A stretch of 64,000 nt of DNA from Clostridia bacterium. Lineage in GTDB: Bacteria > Bacillota > Clostridia > Lachnospirales > Anaerotignaceae. Shown here one piece after another: positions 46,415 through 54,952 of this stretch; positions within the stretch are counted from its first letter, which is position 1, and every line of letters starts with the position of its first letter. The DNA lies in contig CAJTDC010000006.1 of NCBI GenBank assembly GCA_910575055.1, forward strand, positions 89,733 to 153,732. Direction: 5' to 3'. A model generated the notes under the pieces. That model was given only the letters and a program-made list of their open reading frames with translations, was not told the DNA's origin and did no database searches. The position numbers and the translations under genes were made by a program.

Positions 46415-47263
46415 ATGAACTGGGGAGAAATATTGAAAGCAGTTTTATTTGGCATCATAGAAGGCATTACAGAATGGCTGCCTATTAGCAGCACAGGACA
46501 TATGATACTTTTGCAAGAATTTGTAACATTAAAAATGTCAGCAGAATTTATGGAGATGTTTTTTGTTGTAATACAATTAGGTGCAATATTGGCTGTTGTG
46601 TTATTGTATTGGAATAAATTGTTTCCTTTTTCTTTTAAAAGGGGTGTGCAAATTAAAATATCCATATTACAAATGTGGTTTAAAATTATATTTGCCTGTA
46701 TTCCAGCAGCAGTAGTAGGTATATTATTTGATGATCAATTAAATGATTGGTTTTATAATTACCAAACAGTATCAATTATGTTAATATTATTTGGTATACT
46801 GTTTTTGGTTATTGAAAATATGAACTATGGAAAAAGACCAGAAATTGTAAAACTTTCTCAAATTACATATAAAACTGCCTTTTTAATAGGATTGTTTCAG
46901 CTAATTGCTGCAGTATTTCCAGGCACTTCTCGCTCTGGTGCAACTATTATTGGAGGACTTCTGATAGGTATGTCACGTACTGTTGCCGCAGAATTTACAT
47001 TCTTTTTAGCTGTGCCTGTAATGTTTGGAGCAAGTTTGTTAAAACTGATAAAATTTGGTATAAAATTTGAAAGTGATGAAGTAGTTGTTCTTTTGGTAGG
47101 AATGATAGTAGCATTTGTGGTTTCCATTATTTCTATTAAATTTTTAATGAACTATATTAAGAAAAACAATTTTAAATCGTTTGGCTGGTATAGAATTGTA
47201 CTCGGAATATTGGTATTGCTTTATTTTGGTATACAAACACTTTTAGGCTTTATTGCCGCATAA
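46415..47263 (+). CDS. uppP: Undecaprenyl-diphosphate phosphatase
   Basis: The product is 282 residues from ATG 46415, five bases after AAGGAGG; the upstream in-frame ATG 46385 precedes that site and is rejected. Seven or eight membrane segments are visible. The active-site blocks are GIIEGITEWLPISSTGHMIL (about residues 10-29) and PGTSRSGATIIGG (about residues 169-181). It recycles the lipid carrier for cell-wall synthesis and gives bacitracin tolerance. Confidence 0.96.
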   Translation: MNWGEILKAVLFGIIEGITEWLPISSTGHMILLQEFVTLKMSAEFMEMFFVVIQLGAILAVVLLYWNKLFPFSFKRGVQIKISILQMWFKIIFACIPAAVVGILFDDQLNDWFYNYQTVSIMLILFGILFLVIENMNYGKRPEIVKLSQITYKTAFLIGLFQLIAAVFPGTSRSGATIIGGLLIGMSRTVAAEFTFFLAVPVMFGASLLKLIKFGIKFESDEVVVLLVGMIVAFVVSIISIKFLMNYIKKNNFKSFGWYRIVLGILVLLYFGIQTLLGFIAA

Positions 47264-47268
47264 ATAAA

Positions 47269-47322
47269 AAAACCAGATGTCAAAATTTAGTATTTTAAAT
47301 ATTGACAGACTGGTTTTGTTTT
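47269..47322 (+). terminator. Terminator after uppP
   Basis: AAAACCAG and TGTCAA (47269-47276, 47278-47283) pair with TTGACA and CTGGTTTT (47302-47307, 47310-47317), then T-rich sequence. Placed just after the uppP stop. Confidence 0.8.
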
Positions 47323-47345
47323 TTATTATAAATATTTTTGCTATT

Positions 47346-47462
47346 CTATAGCTTTTTTATAGTTTTTTTCACACTTTCCCCTTTATAGTAACAAACACCT
47401 AAATTATATTATGCTTGAGTATTTCCTTGAATTGCTACCTTCTCTAATTCTATTAGTGTCAT
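47346..47462 (-). pseudogene. Vestigial Sel1-repeat gene fragment
   Basis: Minus-strand reading gives MTLIELEKVAIQGNTQA, a TAA, then YNLGVCYYKGESVKKTIKKL and a stop. This matches the first 39 codons of the intact Sel1-repeat gene (47526-48818), which starts MTLKELEKAAEQGDAKAQYE. The TAA stands where the repeat has Gln (CAA to TAA). It lies 64 bases downstream of that gene on the same strand and is a remnant of a duplicated copy. Confidence 0.7.
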
Positions 47463-47525
47463 TATTTTTCTCTTTTGTTTGTTCCCTTTATTATAATAAT
47501 ACTATTTTTATGATGTAATGTGATT

Positions 47526-48818
47526 TTAGATTTCATCTGGTATATGAATATAAACATAACAAGTATCTAAATTTTGTTGTGCTTTTGTATGTCCCTGTTC
47601 AGCTGCTTTAGTGAACCATTTTATAGCTTCTATAAAATTTTGTTCTATGCCATACCCATTATGATAACAATGACCTAGATTATTCTGAGCATCAGCATTT
47701 CCTTGTTCAGCAGCTTTGGTGTACCATTTCACAGCTTCCGTATAATTTTGTTCTACACCCTCTCCATCACAATAACAATTGCCTAAATTGACCTGAGCTT
47801 TTGCGTATCCCTGTTCAGCAGATTTTTTATACCATTGTGCTGCCATAGCATAATCTTTAGACACTCCAAAGCCATTATCATAACAAACTGCTAAATTATA
47901 TTGTGCTGTTGCATTTCCATTTTCAGCAGCTTTGGTGTACCATTTTACAGCTAGTGTATCGTCTTTTTTAACCCCCCAACCAACAGAATAACAAAGTGCC
48001 AAATTAAATTGTGCTTCAGCATAGCCTTGTTTTGCAGCTTCAGTGAACCATTCTACAGCTTTGGTATAATCTTGTTCCACACCTTCCCCATTATAATAAC
48101 ACATACCTAAACGAAATTGTGATAAATAAAATCCATTTTCAGCAGCTTTCGTATACCATTTCACAGCCTCAGTATAATTTTGTTGTATGTGTTCGCCAGT
48201 ATAATAAAAATTACCTAAATTATACTGAGCACTATCATCACCGTTTTCAGCAGCTTTAGTATACCATTTCATAGCTTTGGTATAATCTTGTTCCACACCT
48301 TCCCCACAATTATAACAACAACCTAAATTAAACTGTGCAATAGTATATCCTTGTTCAGCAGCTTTGGTGTACCATTTCACAGCTTCCGTATAATTTTGTA
48401 TTACACCTCTTCCCTCTTTATAACAAATACCTAAATCATTTTGTGCTTTAGCAGCACCACTTTCAGCAGCTTTGGTGTACCATTTCACAGCTTCCGTATA
48501 ATTTTGTGTTACACCTTTTCCATTATAATAAAAATTACCTAAATTATATTGTGCATAAGCATCACCGTTTTCAGCAGCTTTAGTATACCATTTCATAGCT
48601 TTGGTATAATCTTGTTCTACACCTTCCCCATAATCATAACAACAACCTAAATTAAACTGTGCTTTAGTATGTCCTTGTTCTGCTGCTTTAGCATACCATT
48701 TTGCTGCTATAGCATTATCTTTAGGTACTTTGTCACCAGCATCATAGCAACGTCCTAATTCATATTGTGCTTTAGCATCACCTTGCTCTGCTGCCTTCTC
48801 TAATTCTTTTAGTGTCAT
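47526..48818 (-). CDS. Sel1-like repeat protein
   Basis: The 430-residue product consists of about eleven 36-residue Sel1-like repeats plus one partial repeat (pattern AQYNLGNCYYNGEGVEQDYTKA / KWYTKAAEQG). It has no signal peptide and no membrane segment, so it is cytosolic. Repeats 2-3 and 5-6 are nearly identical, showing an internal three-repeat duplication. SLR proteins are scaffolds for protein-protein contacts; no partner is evident. It lies 24 bases downstream of a DUF1836 gene on the same strand, and a decayed fragment of a second copy follows. Confidence 0.93.
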   Translation of the reverse strand: MTLKELEKAAEQGDAKAQYELGRCYDAGDKVPKDNAIAAKWYAKAAEQGHTKAQFNLGCCYDYGEGVEQDYTKAMKWYTKAAENGDAYAQYNLGNFYYNGKGVTQNYTEAVKWYTKAAESGAAKAQNDLGICYKEGRGVIQNYTEAVKWYTKAAEQGYTIAQFNLGCCYNCGEGVEQDYTKAMKWYTKAAENGDDSAQYNLGNFYYTGEHIQQNYTEAVKWYTKAAENGFYLSQFRLGMCYYNGEGVEQDYTKAVEWFTEAAKQGYAEAQFNLALCYSVGWGVKKDDTLAVKWYTKAAENGNATAQYNLAVCYDNGFGVSKDYAMAAQWYKKSAEQGYAKAQVNLGNCYCDGEGVEQNYTEAVKWYTKAAEQGNADAQNNLGHCYHNGYGIEQNFIEAIKWFTKAAEQGHTKAQQNLDTCYVYIHIPDEI

Positions 48819-48842
48819 TGTTTTCCCTCCTGTTTTTTGTCT

Positions 48843-49451
48843 TTATGATTTTGAAGTTGTTTTTTTGACAGAAAAATGAGCATCTAATATTTTCTCTGCT
48901 ATTCTTTTTTCTGTGTTAGACTGTATTACTAACTGTAATACAACAATAATATTTTGAATGGTTTCATTTTCGTATTTATGATATTGTGGTGATACGATTG
49001 TATTTTGCATATAGTTATTTTCTAATACCATAGCAATATTTTTTTGATTTTGTTTTTGCAGTTCTACAAAGTCGCTATAAATCATTTCTAAAAGGGGAGA
49101 TTGCACGTTTTTAGTCAGTTCTTCTGTAACAGGTTTAAGAAGTCTACTGATGTCTGATATAGACAGTATTGATTTTAAATGATAAATCATAATTAAAAGC
49201 ATAATATGATTTTTAGTATATTTCTTTTTTAGAGGCGGTGGAAAAATTTTTGCTTTGGCATAATTGTTTATCATTGTTTTGGTAAGAATTTTATCATTTT
49301 TATTGCGTTTGCAGCCAGATAAAGCACTTTCTATAAATGTAGTAACTTGGTCCATATATAAATCTATATTAGGTATAGTTTCTATTGGCACAATATCGTA
49401 ACTGTCTAATACTTTTGAAATTTGTTCTGTAATATTTTTTTGTTCATTCAT
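48843..49451 (-). CDS. DUF1836 family protein
   Basis: The 202-residue product has NIDLYMDQVTTFIESAL (about residues 27-43), DKILTKTMINNYAKAKIFPP and KKYTKNHIMLLIMIYHLKSI, the conserved DUF1836 blocks, with a helix-turn-helix-like arrangement that suggests DNA binding. In Firmicutes such proteins are of unknown role. It is the first gene of a two-gene unit with the Sel1-repeat protein. No promoter of high quality was identified. Confidence 0.85.
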   Translation of the reverse strand: MNEQKNITEQISKVLDSYDIVPIETIPNIDLYMDQVTTFIESALSGCKRNKNDKILTKTMINNYAKAKIFPPPLKKKYTKNHIMLLIMIYHLKSILSISDISRLLKPVTEELTKNVQSPLLEMIYSDFVELQKQNQKNIAMVLENNYMQNTIVSPQYHKYENETIQNIIVVLQLVIQSNTEKRIAEKILDAHFSVKKTTSKS

Positions 49452-49544
49452 AATATTTCACCTATATTTTTTAGTATAATAATGTAAGTAACTTTATTAT
49501 ATAGTATTACAAACTATGTATCAATAAAAAAGGAAAAATTTTTA

Positions 49545-49573
49545 TTGTAAAAGAAATGAAAAAGGGGTATAAT
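49545..49573 (+). promoter_or_regulatory. Promoter of the hemolysin III family gene
   Basis: TTGTAA (49545-49550) and TATAAT (49568-49573) are 17 bases apart, 58 bases before the start. Confidence 0.7.
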
Positions 49574-49631
49574 ATCAATATGATATAATATAGTTTTAAA
49601 AACTAGATAATGTAGTTAGGAGATGAACATT

Positions 49632-50294
49632 ATGGGATACGCGCAAAATAAAAAATTTAAAATAAAAGAGCCAGTAAATGCACTTACCCATTTTTTAGGA
49701 TTTTTAATGTCTATTCCAATATTAATTCTGTTAATAACAAAAGCACATAAAGAAGCTTCTTTTGTTGCAATAATTGCTTTTTTAATATTTGGTATTTCTC
49801 TGTTGCTTCTATATGGTGCAAGTACAATTTATCATACTTTAAATATATCTGAAAAAGGTACTGCTTTATTAAGGCGTATTGACCATATTATGATATTTGT
49901 ACTAATTGCAGGCACATACACACCAGTGTGTTTAATTCCTCTTAGGGGAAAATGGGGTTGGACACTTTTGATATGTGTATGGGGATTTGCTATTGCAGGT
50001 ATATTATTAAAAGTATTTTGCACAAATGTGCCAAGATGGTTTTCTACATTACTGTATGTTGTAATGGGCTGGCTTGTATTGGTTGCTTTTTTTCCATTAG
50101 AACAAGCTATTCCCATTAGTGGTATTATGTTATTGGCTTCTGGTGGTATTGTGTACACCATTGGAGCAGTAATATATGCTGTGAAATGGTCAAAATTAAA
50201 ATTAAAATATTTTGGTTTTCACGAAATATTCCATATATTTGTTATGGGAGGGAGTGCATTACACGTTCTTTTTATGTTTGAATATATATTATGA
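49632..50294 (+). CDS. Hemolysin III/PAQR family membrane protein
   Basis: The product is 220 residues from ATG 49632 (MGYAQNKKFKIKEPVNALTH), nine bases after AGGAG; ATG 49623 is too close to it. Seven hydrophobic segments and the conserved STIYHTL (about residues 70-76), RRIDHIMIFVLIAGTYTPV and FHEIFHIFVMGGSALH are visible. These histidines form the metal site of the family. Despite the name these proteins are usually not haemolysins; some act on membrane fluidity. Single-gene transcript. Confidence 0.92.
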   Translation: MGYAQNKKFKIKEPVNALTHFLGFLMSIPILILLITKAHKEASFVAIIAFLIFGISLLLLYGASTIYHTLNISEKGTALLRRIDHIMIFVLIAGTYTPVCLIPLRGKWGWTLLICVWGFAIAGILLKVFCTNVPRWFSTLLYVVMGWLVLVAFFPLEQAIPISGIMLLASGGIVYTIGAVIYAVKWSKLKLKYFGFHEIFHIFVMGGSALHVLFMFEYIL

Positions 50295-50466
50295 TAATAA
50301 TAAGTGATATTATATCAACAAACAGATATTTTATTTATTTAAAACACAATGTTGTTTCTCTCTCTATTGCAAAAAAATGGCGGAAAAGTATTGCAATTTT
50401 TACTAATTTATGATATAAATTTATTCATAAATACTATAGAGAAGTAGATTTTTACTGATGTGATAT

Positions 50467-50500
50467 AACCCTTCCTATTCCCTTTCAATGAGGAAGGGTT
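50467..50500 (+). terminator. Hairpin in the hemolysin III-leuS gap
   Basis: AACCCTTCCT (50467-50476) pairs with AGGAAGGGTT (50491-50500) around fourteen bases. Downstream is A-rich rather than T-rich, so termination would be weak. The gap 50295-50592 holds no gene, and no T-box specifier or GGTGG antiterminator sequence was found for leuS. Confidence 0.4.
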
Positions 50501-50592
50501 TAAAAACGTTAAAAATAATGATTTACAAAAATAGATATAGAATAAAGAAAATAAAATTTACAAGTGGGTAGAAAATGAGGAGGAATAGCACA

Positions 50593-53004
50593 ATGAATAG
50601 TCGTTATGATTTCAAAGAAATTGAACAAAAATGGCGTAAGGTCTGGGAAAAAGACCCCATTAATAAAGAAGATGACAAAAAGCCTAGATTTTATTGTTTA
50701 GATATGTTTCCTTATCCTTCTGGTACAGGTCTTCACGTAGGGCATTGGAGAGGATATGTATTAAGTGATGTGGTAAGCCGTTATAAAGTTTTGCAAGGAT
50801 ACCAAGTACTTCATCCAATGGGTTGGGACGCTTTTGGTCTACCTGCAGAAAATTTTGCAATTAAAAATAATATACATCCTCGTATTTCTACAGCAGACAA
50901 TATAGAAAATGTAAAAAGGCAACTTCACGAAATCAGTGCTATTTATGATTGGGATAGAGAAGTAAATACAACAGACCCATCTTATTATAAGTGGACACAA
51001 TGGATATTTGTGCAAATGTTTAAAAAAGGACTAGCTTATGAAAAGGAAATGCCTTTGAACTGGTGTCCAAGCTGTAAATGTGTTTTGGCAAATGAAGAAG
51101 CAACAAATGGTGTTTGTGAACGTTGTGGAACTGTTGTCACAAAGAAAAATTTAAGACAATGGATGTTAAAAATTACAGCGTATGCAGATAGATTATTACA
51201 AGATTTATCTAAATTGGACTGGCCTGCAAAAGTAAAAAAAATGCAGTCTGATTGGATAGGCAAAAGCTATGGTGCAGAAGTATCTTTTAAAGTAAAAAAT
51301 TCTGATAAAGAAATTATAGTATATACTACAAGACCAGATACATTATATGGTGCTACATTTATGGTGCTTTCTCCAGAATATAAAGATGTCAAAGAATTGA
51401 CAACACCAGAGCAAAAAGAAGCTATGGAAAAATATTGTTTTGAAGCATCTACAAAATCCTCTGTTGACCGTATTACAAATAAGGAAAAAACAGGTGTATT
51501 TACAGGTAGCTATGGTATTAATCCATTAAATAATGCTCTTATTCCAATATGGGTGTCTGATTATGTATTAGCAGATTATGGTACTGGAGCAATTATGTGT
51601 GTGCCTGCTCACGACGAACGTGACTTTGAATTTGCTAAAAAATTTGATTTACCAATTATACAAGTTATATTAAAAGAGGGCGAAAAAGAAGAAGAATTGA
51701 AAGAAGCCTATACTGGCGATGGTATTATGATAAATTCTGGTGACTGGAATGGTATGAAAGCATTTGATGCTAAAGAAAAAGCACCTCATTATTTAGAAGA
51801 AAAAGGTCTTGGTAAAAAGACAATTAATTATAAATTGCGTGACTGGGTATTCTCCAGACAGAGATATTGGGGCGAGCCTATTCCTATTGTGCATTGTCCT
51901 CATTGTGGTGCTGTTGCAGTACCAGAAGACCAGCTTCCTATTGAACTTCCTGAAGTAGAGTCTTATAAACCAACAGATACAGGAGAGTCACCATTAGCTC
52001 ACATTGATGAGTGGGTAAATACAACTTGTCCTCAATGTGGTGCTCCTGCGAAAAGAGAAACAAATACAATGCCTCAATGGGCTGGTTCTTCTTGGTATTT
52101 CTTACGTTATGTAGATAACCACAATGATAAAGAATTAGCAAGTAAAGAAGCGTTGAAAAAATGGATGCCAGTTGATTTATATGTTGGTGGTATTGAGCAC
52201 GCTGTATTACATTTACTTTATGCTAGATTTTATACCAAATTTTTATATGACATCGGTGTAGTAGATTTTGATGAGCCATTTACAAGATTGTTTAATCAAG
52301 GTATGATTACTAAAAATGGTGCAAAAATGAGCAAATCTGTAGGAAATGTGGTTTCTCCTGATGATTTGGTAGAAAAATATGGTTGTGACTCTTTGAGAAT
52401 GTATGAACTTTTTGTTGGACCACCAGAATTAGACTCTGATTGGGACGACAGTGGTATTGATGGTGTATTTCGTTATCTCAACAAAGTTTGGAAATTGATT
52501 GCAACTTACAAAGACAATACCATAACAGAAACAAAAGATATGACATTTATTAGAAATAAATTGATATATGAAATTACAAATCGTTTAGAGGCATTGACAA
52601 TGAATACTGTTGTAAGCGGTTTTATGGAATATACCAATAAAATAATTGATATTGCTAAAAAAGAAAATGGTATTGACAAAAATACATTAGAAACACTCAT
52701 TGTATTGCTTGCACCATTTACACCACATATTGCAGAAGAATTGTGGCAAGAAATGGGTTATACTACTTCTGTATTTGCTGAAAAATGGCCTGTTTATGAT
52801 GAAACAAAATTAAAAACGGATAGTATTGAAATTGCATTGCAAATCAATGGAAAATTTAGAGATAATTTAGTTATTGGGGCAGAAGATAGTAAAGATGCAG
52901 TATTAACAAAAGCAAAAGAAGTGTTAGCTTCAAGACTGGAAGGAAAAACAGTTGTAAAAGAAATTTATGTTCCAAATAAAATTGTAAATATCGTTGTAAA
53001 ATGA
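50593..53004 (+). CDS. leuS: Leucyl-tRNA synthetase
   Basis: The product is 803 residues from ATG 50593, behind GAGGAGG (50577-50583); the upstream in-frame ATG precedes it. Motif HVGH (residues 48-51) and KMSKS (about residue 578) mark class I synthetases, and the CP1 editing insert is present (about residues 230-410). The product joins leucine to tRNA-Leu and edits mischarged tRNA. A four-base overlap (ATGA) links it to the next small gene. Confidence 0.97.
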   Translation: MNSRYDFKEIEQKWRKVWEKDPINKEDDKKPRFYCLDMFPYPSGTGLHVGHWRGYVLSDVVSRYKVLQGYQVLHPMGWDAFGLPAENFAIKNNIHPRISTADNIENVKRQLHEISAIYDWDREVNTTDPSYYKWTQWIFVQMFKKGLAYEKEMPLNWCPSCKCVLANEEATNGVCERCGTVVTKKNLRQWMLKITAYADRLLQDLSKLDWPAKVKKMQSDWIGKSYGAEVSFKVKNSDKEIIVYTTRPDTLYGATFMVLSPEYKDVKELTTPEQKEAMEKYCFEASTKSSVDRITNKEKTGVFTGSYGINPLNNALIPIWVSDYVLADYGTGAIMCVPAHDERDFEFAKKFDLPIIQVILKEGEKEEELKEAYTGDGIMINSGDWNGMKAFDAKEKAPHYLEEKGLGKKTINYKLRDWVFSRQRYWGEPIPIVHCPHCGAVAVPEDQLPIELPEVESYKPTDTGESPLAHIDEWVNTTCPQCGAPAKRETNTMPQWAGSSWYFLRYVDNHNDKELASKEALKKWMPVDLYVGGIEHAVLHLLYARFYTKFLYDIGVVDFDEPFTRLFNQGMITKNGAKMSKSVGNVVSPDDLVEKYGCDSLRMYELFVGPPELDSDWDDSGIDGVFRYLNKVWKLIATYKDNTITETKDMTFIRNKLIYEITNRLEALTMNTVVSGFMEYTNKIIDIAKKENGIDKNTLETLIVLLAPFTPHIAEELWQEMGYTTSVFAEKWPVYDETKLKTDSIEIALQINGKFRDNLVIGAEDSKDAVLTKAKEVLASRLEGKTVVKEIYVPNKIVNIVVK

Positions 53005-53378
53005 CAAAATTTTTAAATTGGGAACAACTTCAGAAATATGCTCCTGTACAAAATGGAGTATGGAATAAACAATATTTGTATAAGTATTTAGTAAAAAGTT
53101 GTCATTGTTGCTTTCAAAAACAAATTAGTCAGTTTTTTAATAACTATAAATGTGATGAAGTATTTGCAGATTTGTTATTTGATATATTATTAGATGATGA
53201 CTATGATGGTTCAGATGCTCAAATAGGTGCAGCATATTATATTTCTAAATTGGATAAAAGTGTGCTTAAAATGAAAAAAGAAAAGTTATTACAAGCACAA
53301 AAAAATGATGTATTTTGGAAAAGACCTTTTTCTAAAAATGATAATTTAAAATGGTTAAATGATGATATTGCAAAATAA
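53001..53378 (+). CDS. Hypothetical protein coupled to leuS
   Basis: The 125-residue product begins MTKFLNWEQLQKYAPVQNGV and its ATG overlaps the leuS stop (ATGA), so it is translated with leuS. It is acidic in the middle (FDILLDDDYDGSDAQIGAAY) with aromatic residues and no signal peptide or membrane segment. No family was recognised. The tight coupling suggests a role near leucine charging or translation, but this is only inference from position. It ends before a strong terminator at 53389. Confidence 0.55.
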   Translation: MTKFLNWEQLQKYAPVQNGVWNKQYLYKYLVKSCHCCFQKQISQFFNNYKCDEVFADLLFDILLDDDYDGSDAQIGAAYYISKLDKSVLKMKKEKLLQAQKNDVFWKRPFSKNDNLKWLNDDIAK

Positions 53379-53388
53379 TAGTATAGAT

Positions 53389-53422
53389 AAAAGCCAGCAT
53401 TTGTTTTATGCTGGCTTTTTTT
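53389..53422 (+). terminator. Terminator of leuS and its downstream gene
   Basis: AAAAGCCAGCAT (53389-53400) pairs with ATGCTGGCTTTT (53408-53419), then Ts. Strong. Confidence 0.9.
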
Positions 53423-53454
53423 ATATAAATAAGCTGTACTATAGTAATATTGGT

Positions 53455-53487
53455 AAAAGCATTGTAGAGGGAAAAACAATGCTTTTT
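53455..53487. terminator. Second terminator between convergent genes
   Basis: AAAAGCATTGT (53455-53465) pairs with ACAATGCTTTT (53476-53486). It can stop transcription of the minus-strand cysteine-rich gene at 53531-54511. Confidence 0.7.
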
Positions 53488-53530
53488 ATTGTGATAAAAG
53501 AAGGAGAGAGTACATACAAATAAAATAGAG

Positions 53531-54511
53531 TTATCTTTTTGTTATATTATTTTTGCTTCTTGCAGTAAAGCAGTTATTTTTTGGTGGAGTATTACAGCCA
53601 CAACCGTCATCACAGTTATTGTTGTTATTGCAACCACAGTCATTTACATTACTGCCAGAGGTACAGTTGCCCAATCCACGACAATGTGTCACATCTGTTT
53701 TTGGTGCAAAAATTTCCATAGGGAATTCTAATTTATCAAAGAAATCGCAAGGATCTGGATTGGATACACAACGGATTTCGTCTGGTATGCAATTTCCAGA
53801 TGTTGGTATCAAAAGGTTTGTAGTGCGGAACATTCTAATAATAGAGAACAAACCTAATGTAACATTTACTGCAATAGGTGAACCATAAGAAGCCTCATTC
53901 ATATTTGTATCACCACAGTTGCATGGATAATTGCAAGTACAGTTATTGGTATATTTTAATTCTGCTAATAATCCTACACCAGTACCTTCTACACTAACAA
54001 ATGGTCCTGCTGCTGTTTCATCAAAACATTGATACAAATCAGATGCAACTGTTACTTCTGTTTCTGACGAACCAGTTGCACCACCAAATAATGTTACTTT
54101 TTGATTGTAAGAATTTGTTCCTTCAATGGTACCTATACAAACGCTTTCACAGTTTCTAAAATCAAGTGTATATAAAAATGTGTATTTTACTTCTACATCC
54201 CAGCAGCTAGAACGGAAAGGATTTTTCTTTTTGCTTATGATGTCAATTTTAGATAATGATGTGTTTTTGATAGATACACTGACTGCATTGCAAGGTGGAA
54301 CAATAACATCTCCTTCACAAAATGCTTCTGTACCATTTGAAATACCTCTTGCTGCTCTTGCAGGACCTATAATAGCAGGAGAGAGGCATTTTTGAAATCT
54401 TAACTGGTCAAATATCTTTTGTGCGATAATACATTCTTCTTTTGTATTGTTACCACAGCAGTTTCTTGCACTTAAATCAACCTTACTATTTTCAAAATCA
54501 AATGCTCCCAT
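53531..54511 (-). CDS. Cysteine-rich protein, possibly spore-surface
   Basis: The 326-residue product contains about 27 cysteines, including CNYPCNCGD and a C-terminal CGCNNNNNCDDGCGCN. There is no signal peptide. The early EECIIAQKIFDQLRFQKC and the beta-rich middle recall cysteine-rich structural proteins linked to spores in Clostridia (DUF3794/SPOCS-like arrangement), but I cannot confirm a family. AAAGGAGG precedes the ATG on the minus strand. It stands alone between leuS and the protease gene, with a 437-base gap upstream. Confidence 0.6.
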   Translation of the reverse strand: MGAFDFENSKVDLSARNCCGNNTKEECIIAQKIFDQLRFQKCLSPAIIGPARAARGISNGTEAFCEGDVIVPPCNAVSVSIKNTSLSKIDIISKKKNPFRSSCWDVEVKYTFLYTLDFRNCESVCIGTIEGTNSYNQKVTLFGGATGSSETEVTVASDLYQCFDETAAGPFVSVEGTGVGLLAELKYTNNCTCNYPCNCGDTNMNEASYGSPIAVNVTLGLFSIIRMFRTTNLLIPTSGNCIPDEIRCVSNPDPCDFFDKLEFPMEIFAPKTDVTHCRGLGNCTSGSNVNDCGCNNNNNCDDGCGCNTPPKNNCFTARSKNNITKR

Positions 54512-54840
54512 AATAAAAGCCTCCTTTAAAAATTGTTTTTGATTGTTTCTTTTATATCATATGTATTTTATAAAAATGGGTGCTACTTCTAAGTTGTCCT
54601 TTTTTCTATTTTTTGATGAAAAAAGACTTGTACAAACAAAGACAAGCAGTATTTTACAACAATATTATTGTTTTAATTGCAAAATAATATATTTTAACTA
54701 GGTATGAAACACATAAATGATATATTTATGTAGATTTTTTGTATTTTATAAAAATATGTAAAATAAACAGGTTGTTAGTACTATACTATTAAAATATAGA
54801 TGTGTTGCAAAAATATCATCAAAAAAAATGATATTTCGAC

Positions 54841-54873
54841 TTGACATAATGGTTAGAAGAGTAATATACTCTT
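54841..54873 (+). promoter_or_regulatory. Protease promoter with operator-like dyad
   Basis: TTGACA (54841-54846) and TATACT (54865-54870) are 18 bases apart. A perfect inverted repeat AAGAGTA-ATA-TACTCTT (54857-54873) covers the -10, as expected for a repressor site. A nine-pair hairpin or dyad (54811-54819 with 54828-54836) lies just upstream. The rest of the 437-base gap (54512-54840) shows no gene. Confidence 0.6.
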
Positions 54874-54910
54874 GTAAGAATTTATAACAAAAGGAGGATG
54901 GTATTTATAG

Positions 54911-54952
54911 ATGTTAATATCATTTATTAATAAGAAGAAAGTATTTTTATGA
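54911..54952 (+). CDS. Possible 13-codon upstream ORF coupled to the protease
   Basis: A strong AAAGGAGG (54890-54897) has no good start of the protease at its usual distance. An ATG at 54911 opens a 13-codon frame (MLISFINKKKVFL) whose TGA overlaps the protease ATG at 54949 (ATGA). An alternative ATG at 54898 abuts the site. The protease itself has only a weak site. This suggests translational coupling but could be chance. Confidence 0.35.
   Translation: MLISFINKKKVFL

Noticed and set aside
49632..50294. Haemolytic toxin
   Set aside because: The hemolysin III name is historical; the protein is a PAQR-type membrane protein and toxicity cannot be inferred.
50295..50592. T-box leader for leuS
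   Set aside because: No GGTGG-type T-box sequence, specifier loop or terminator-antiterminator pair was found; only a simple hairpin is present.
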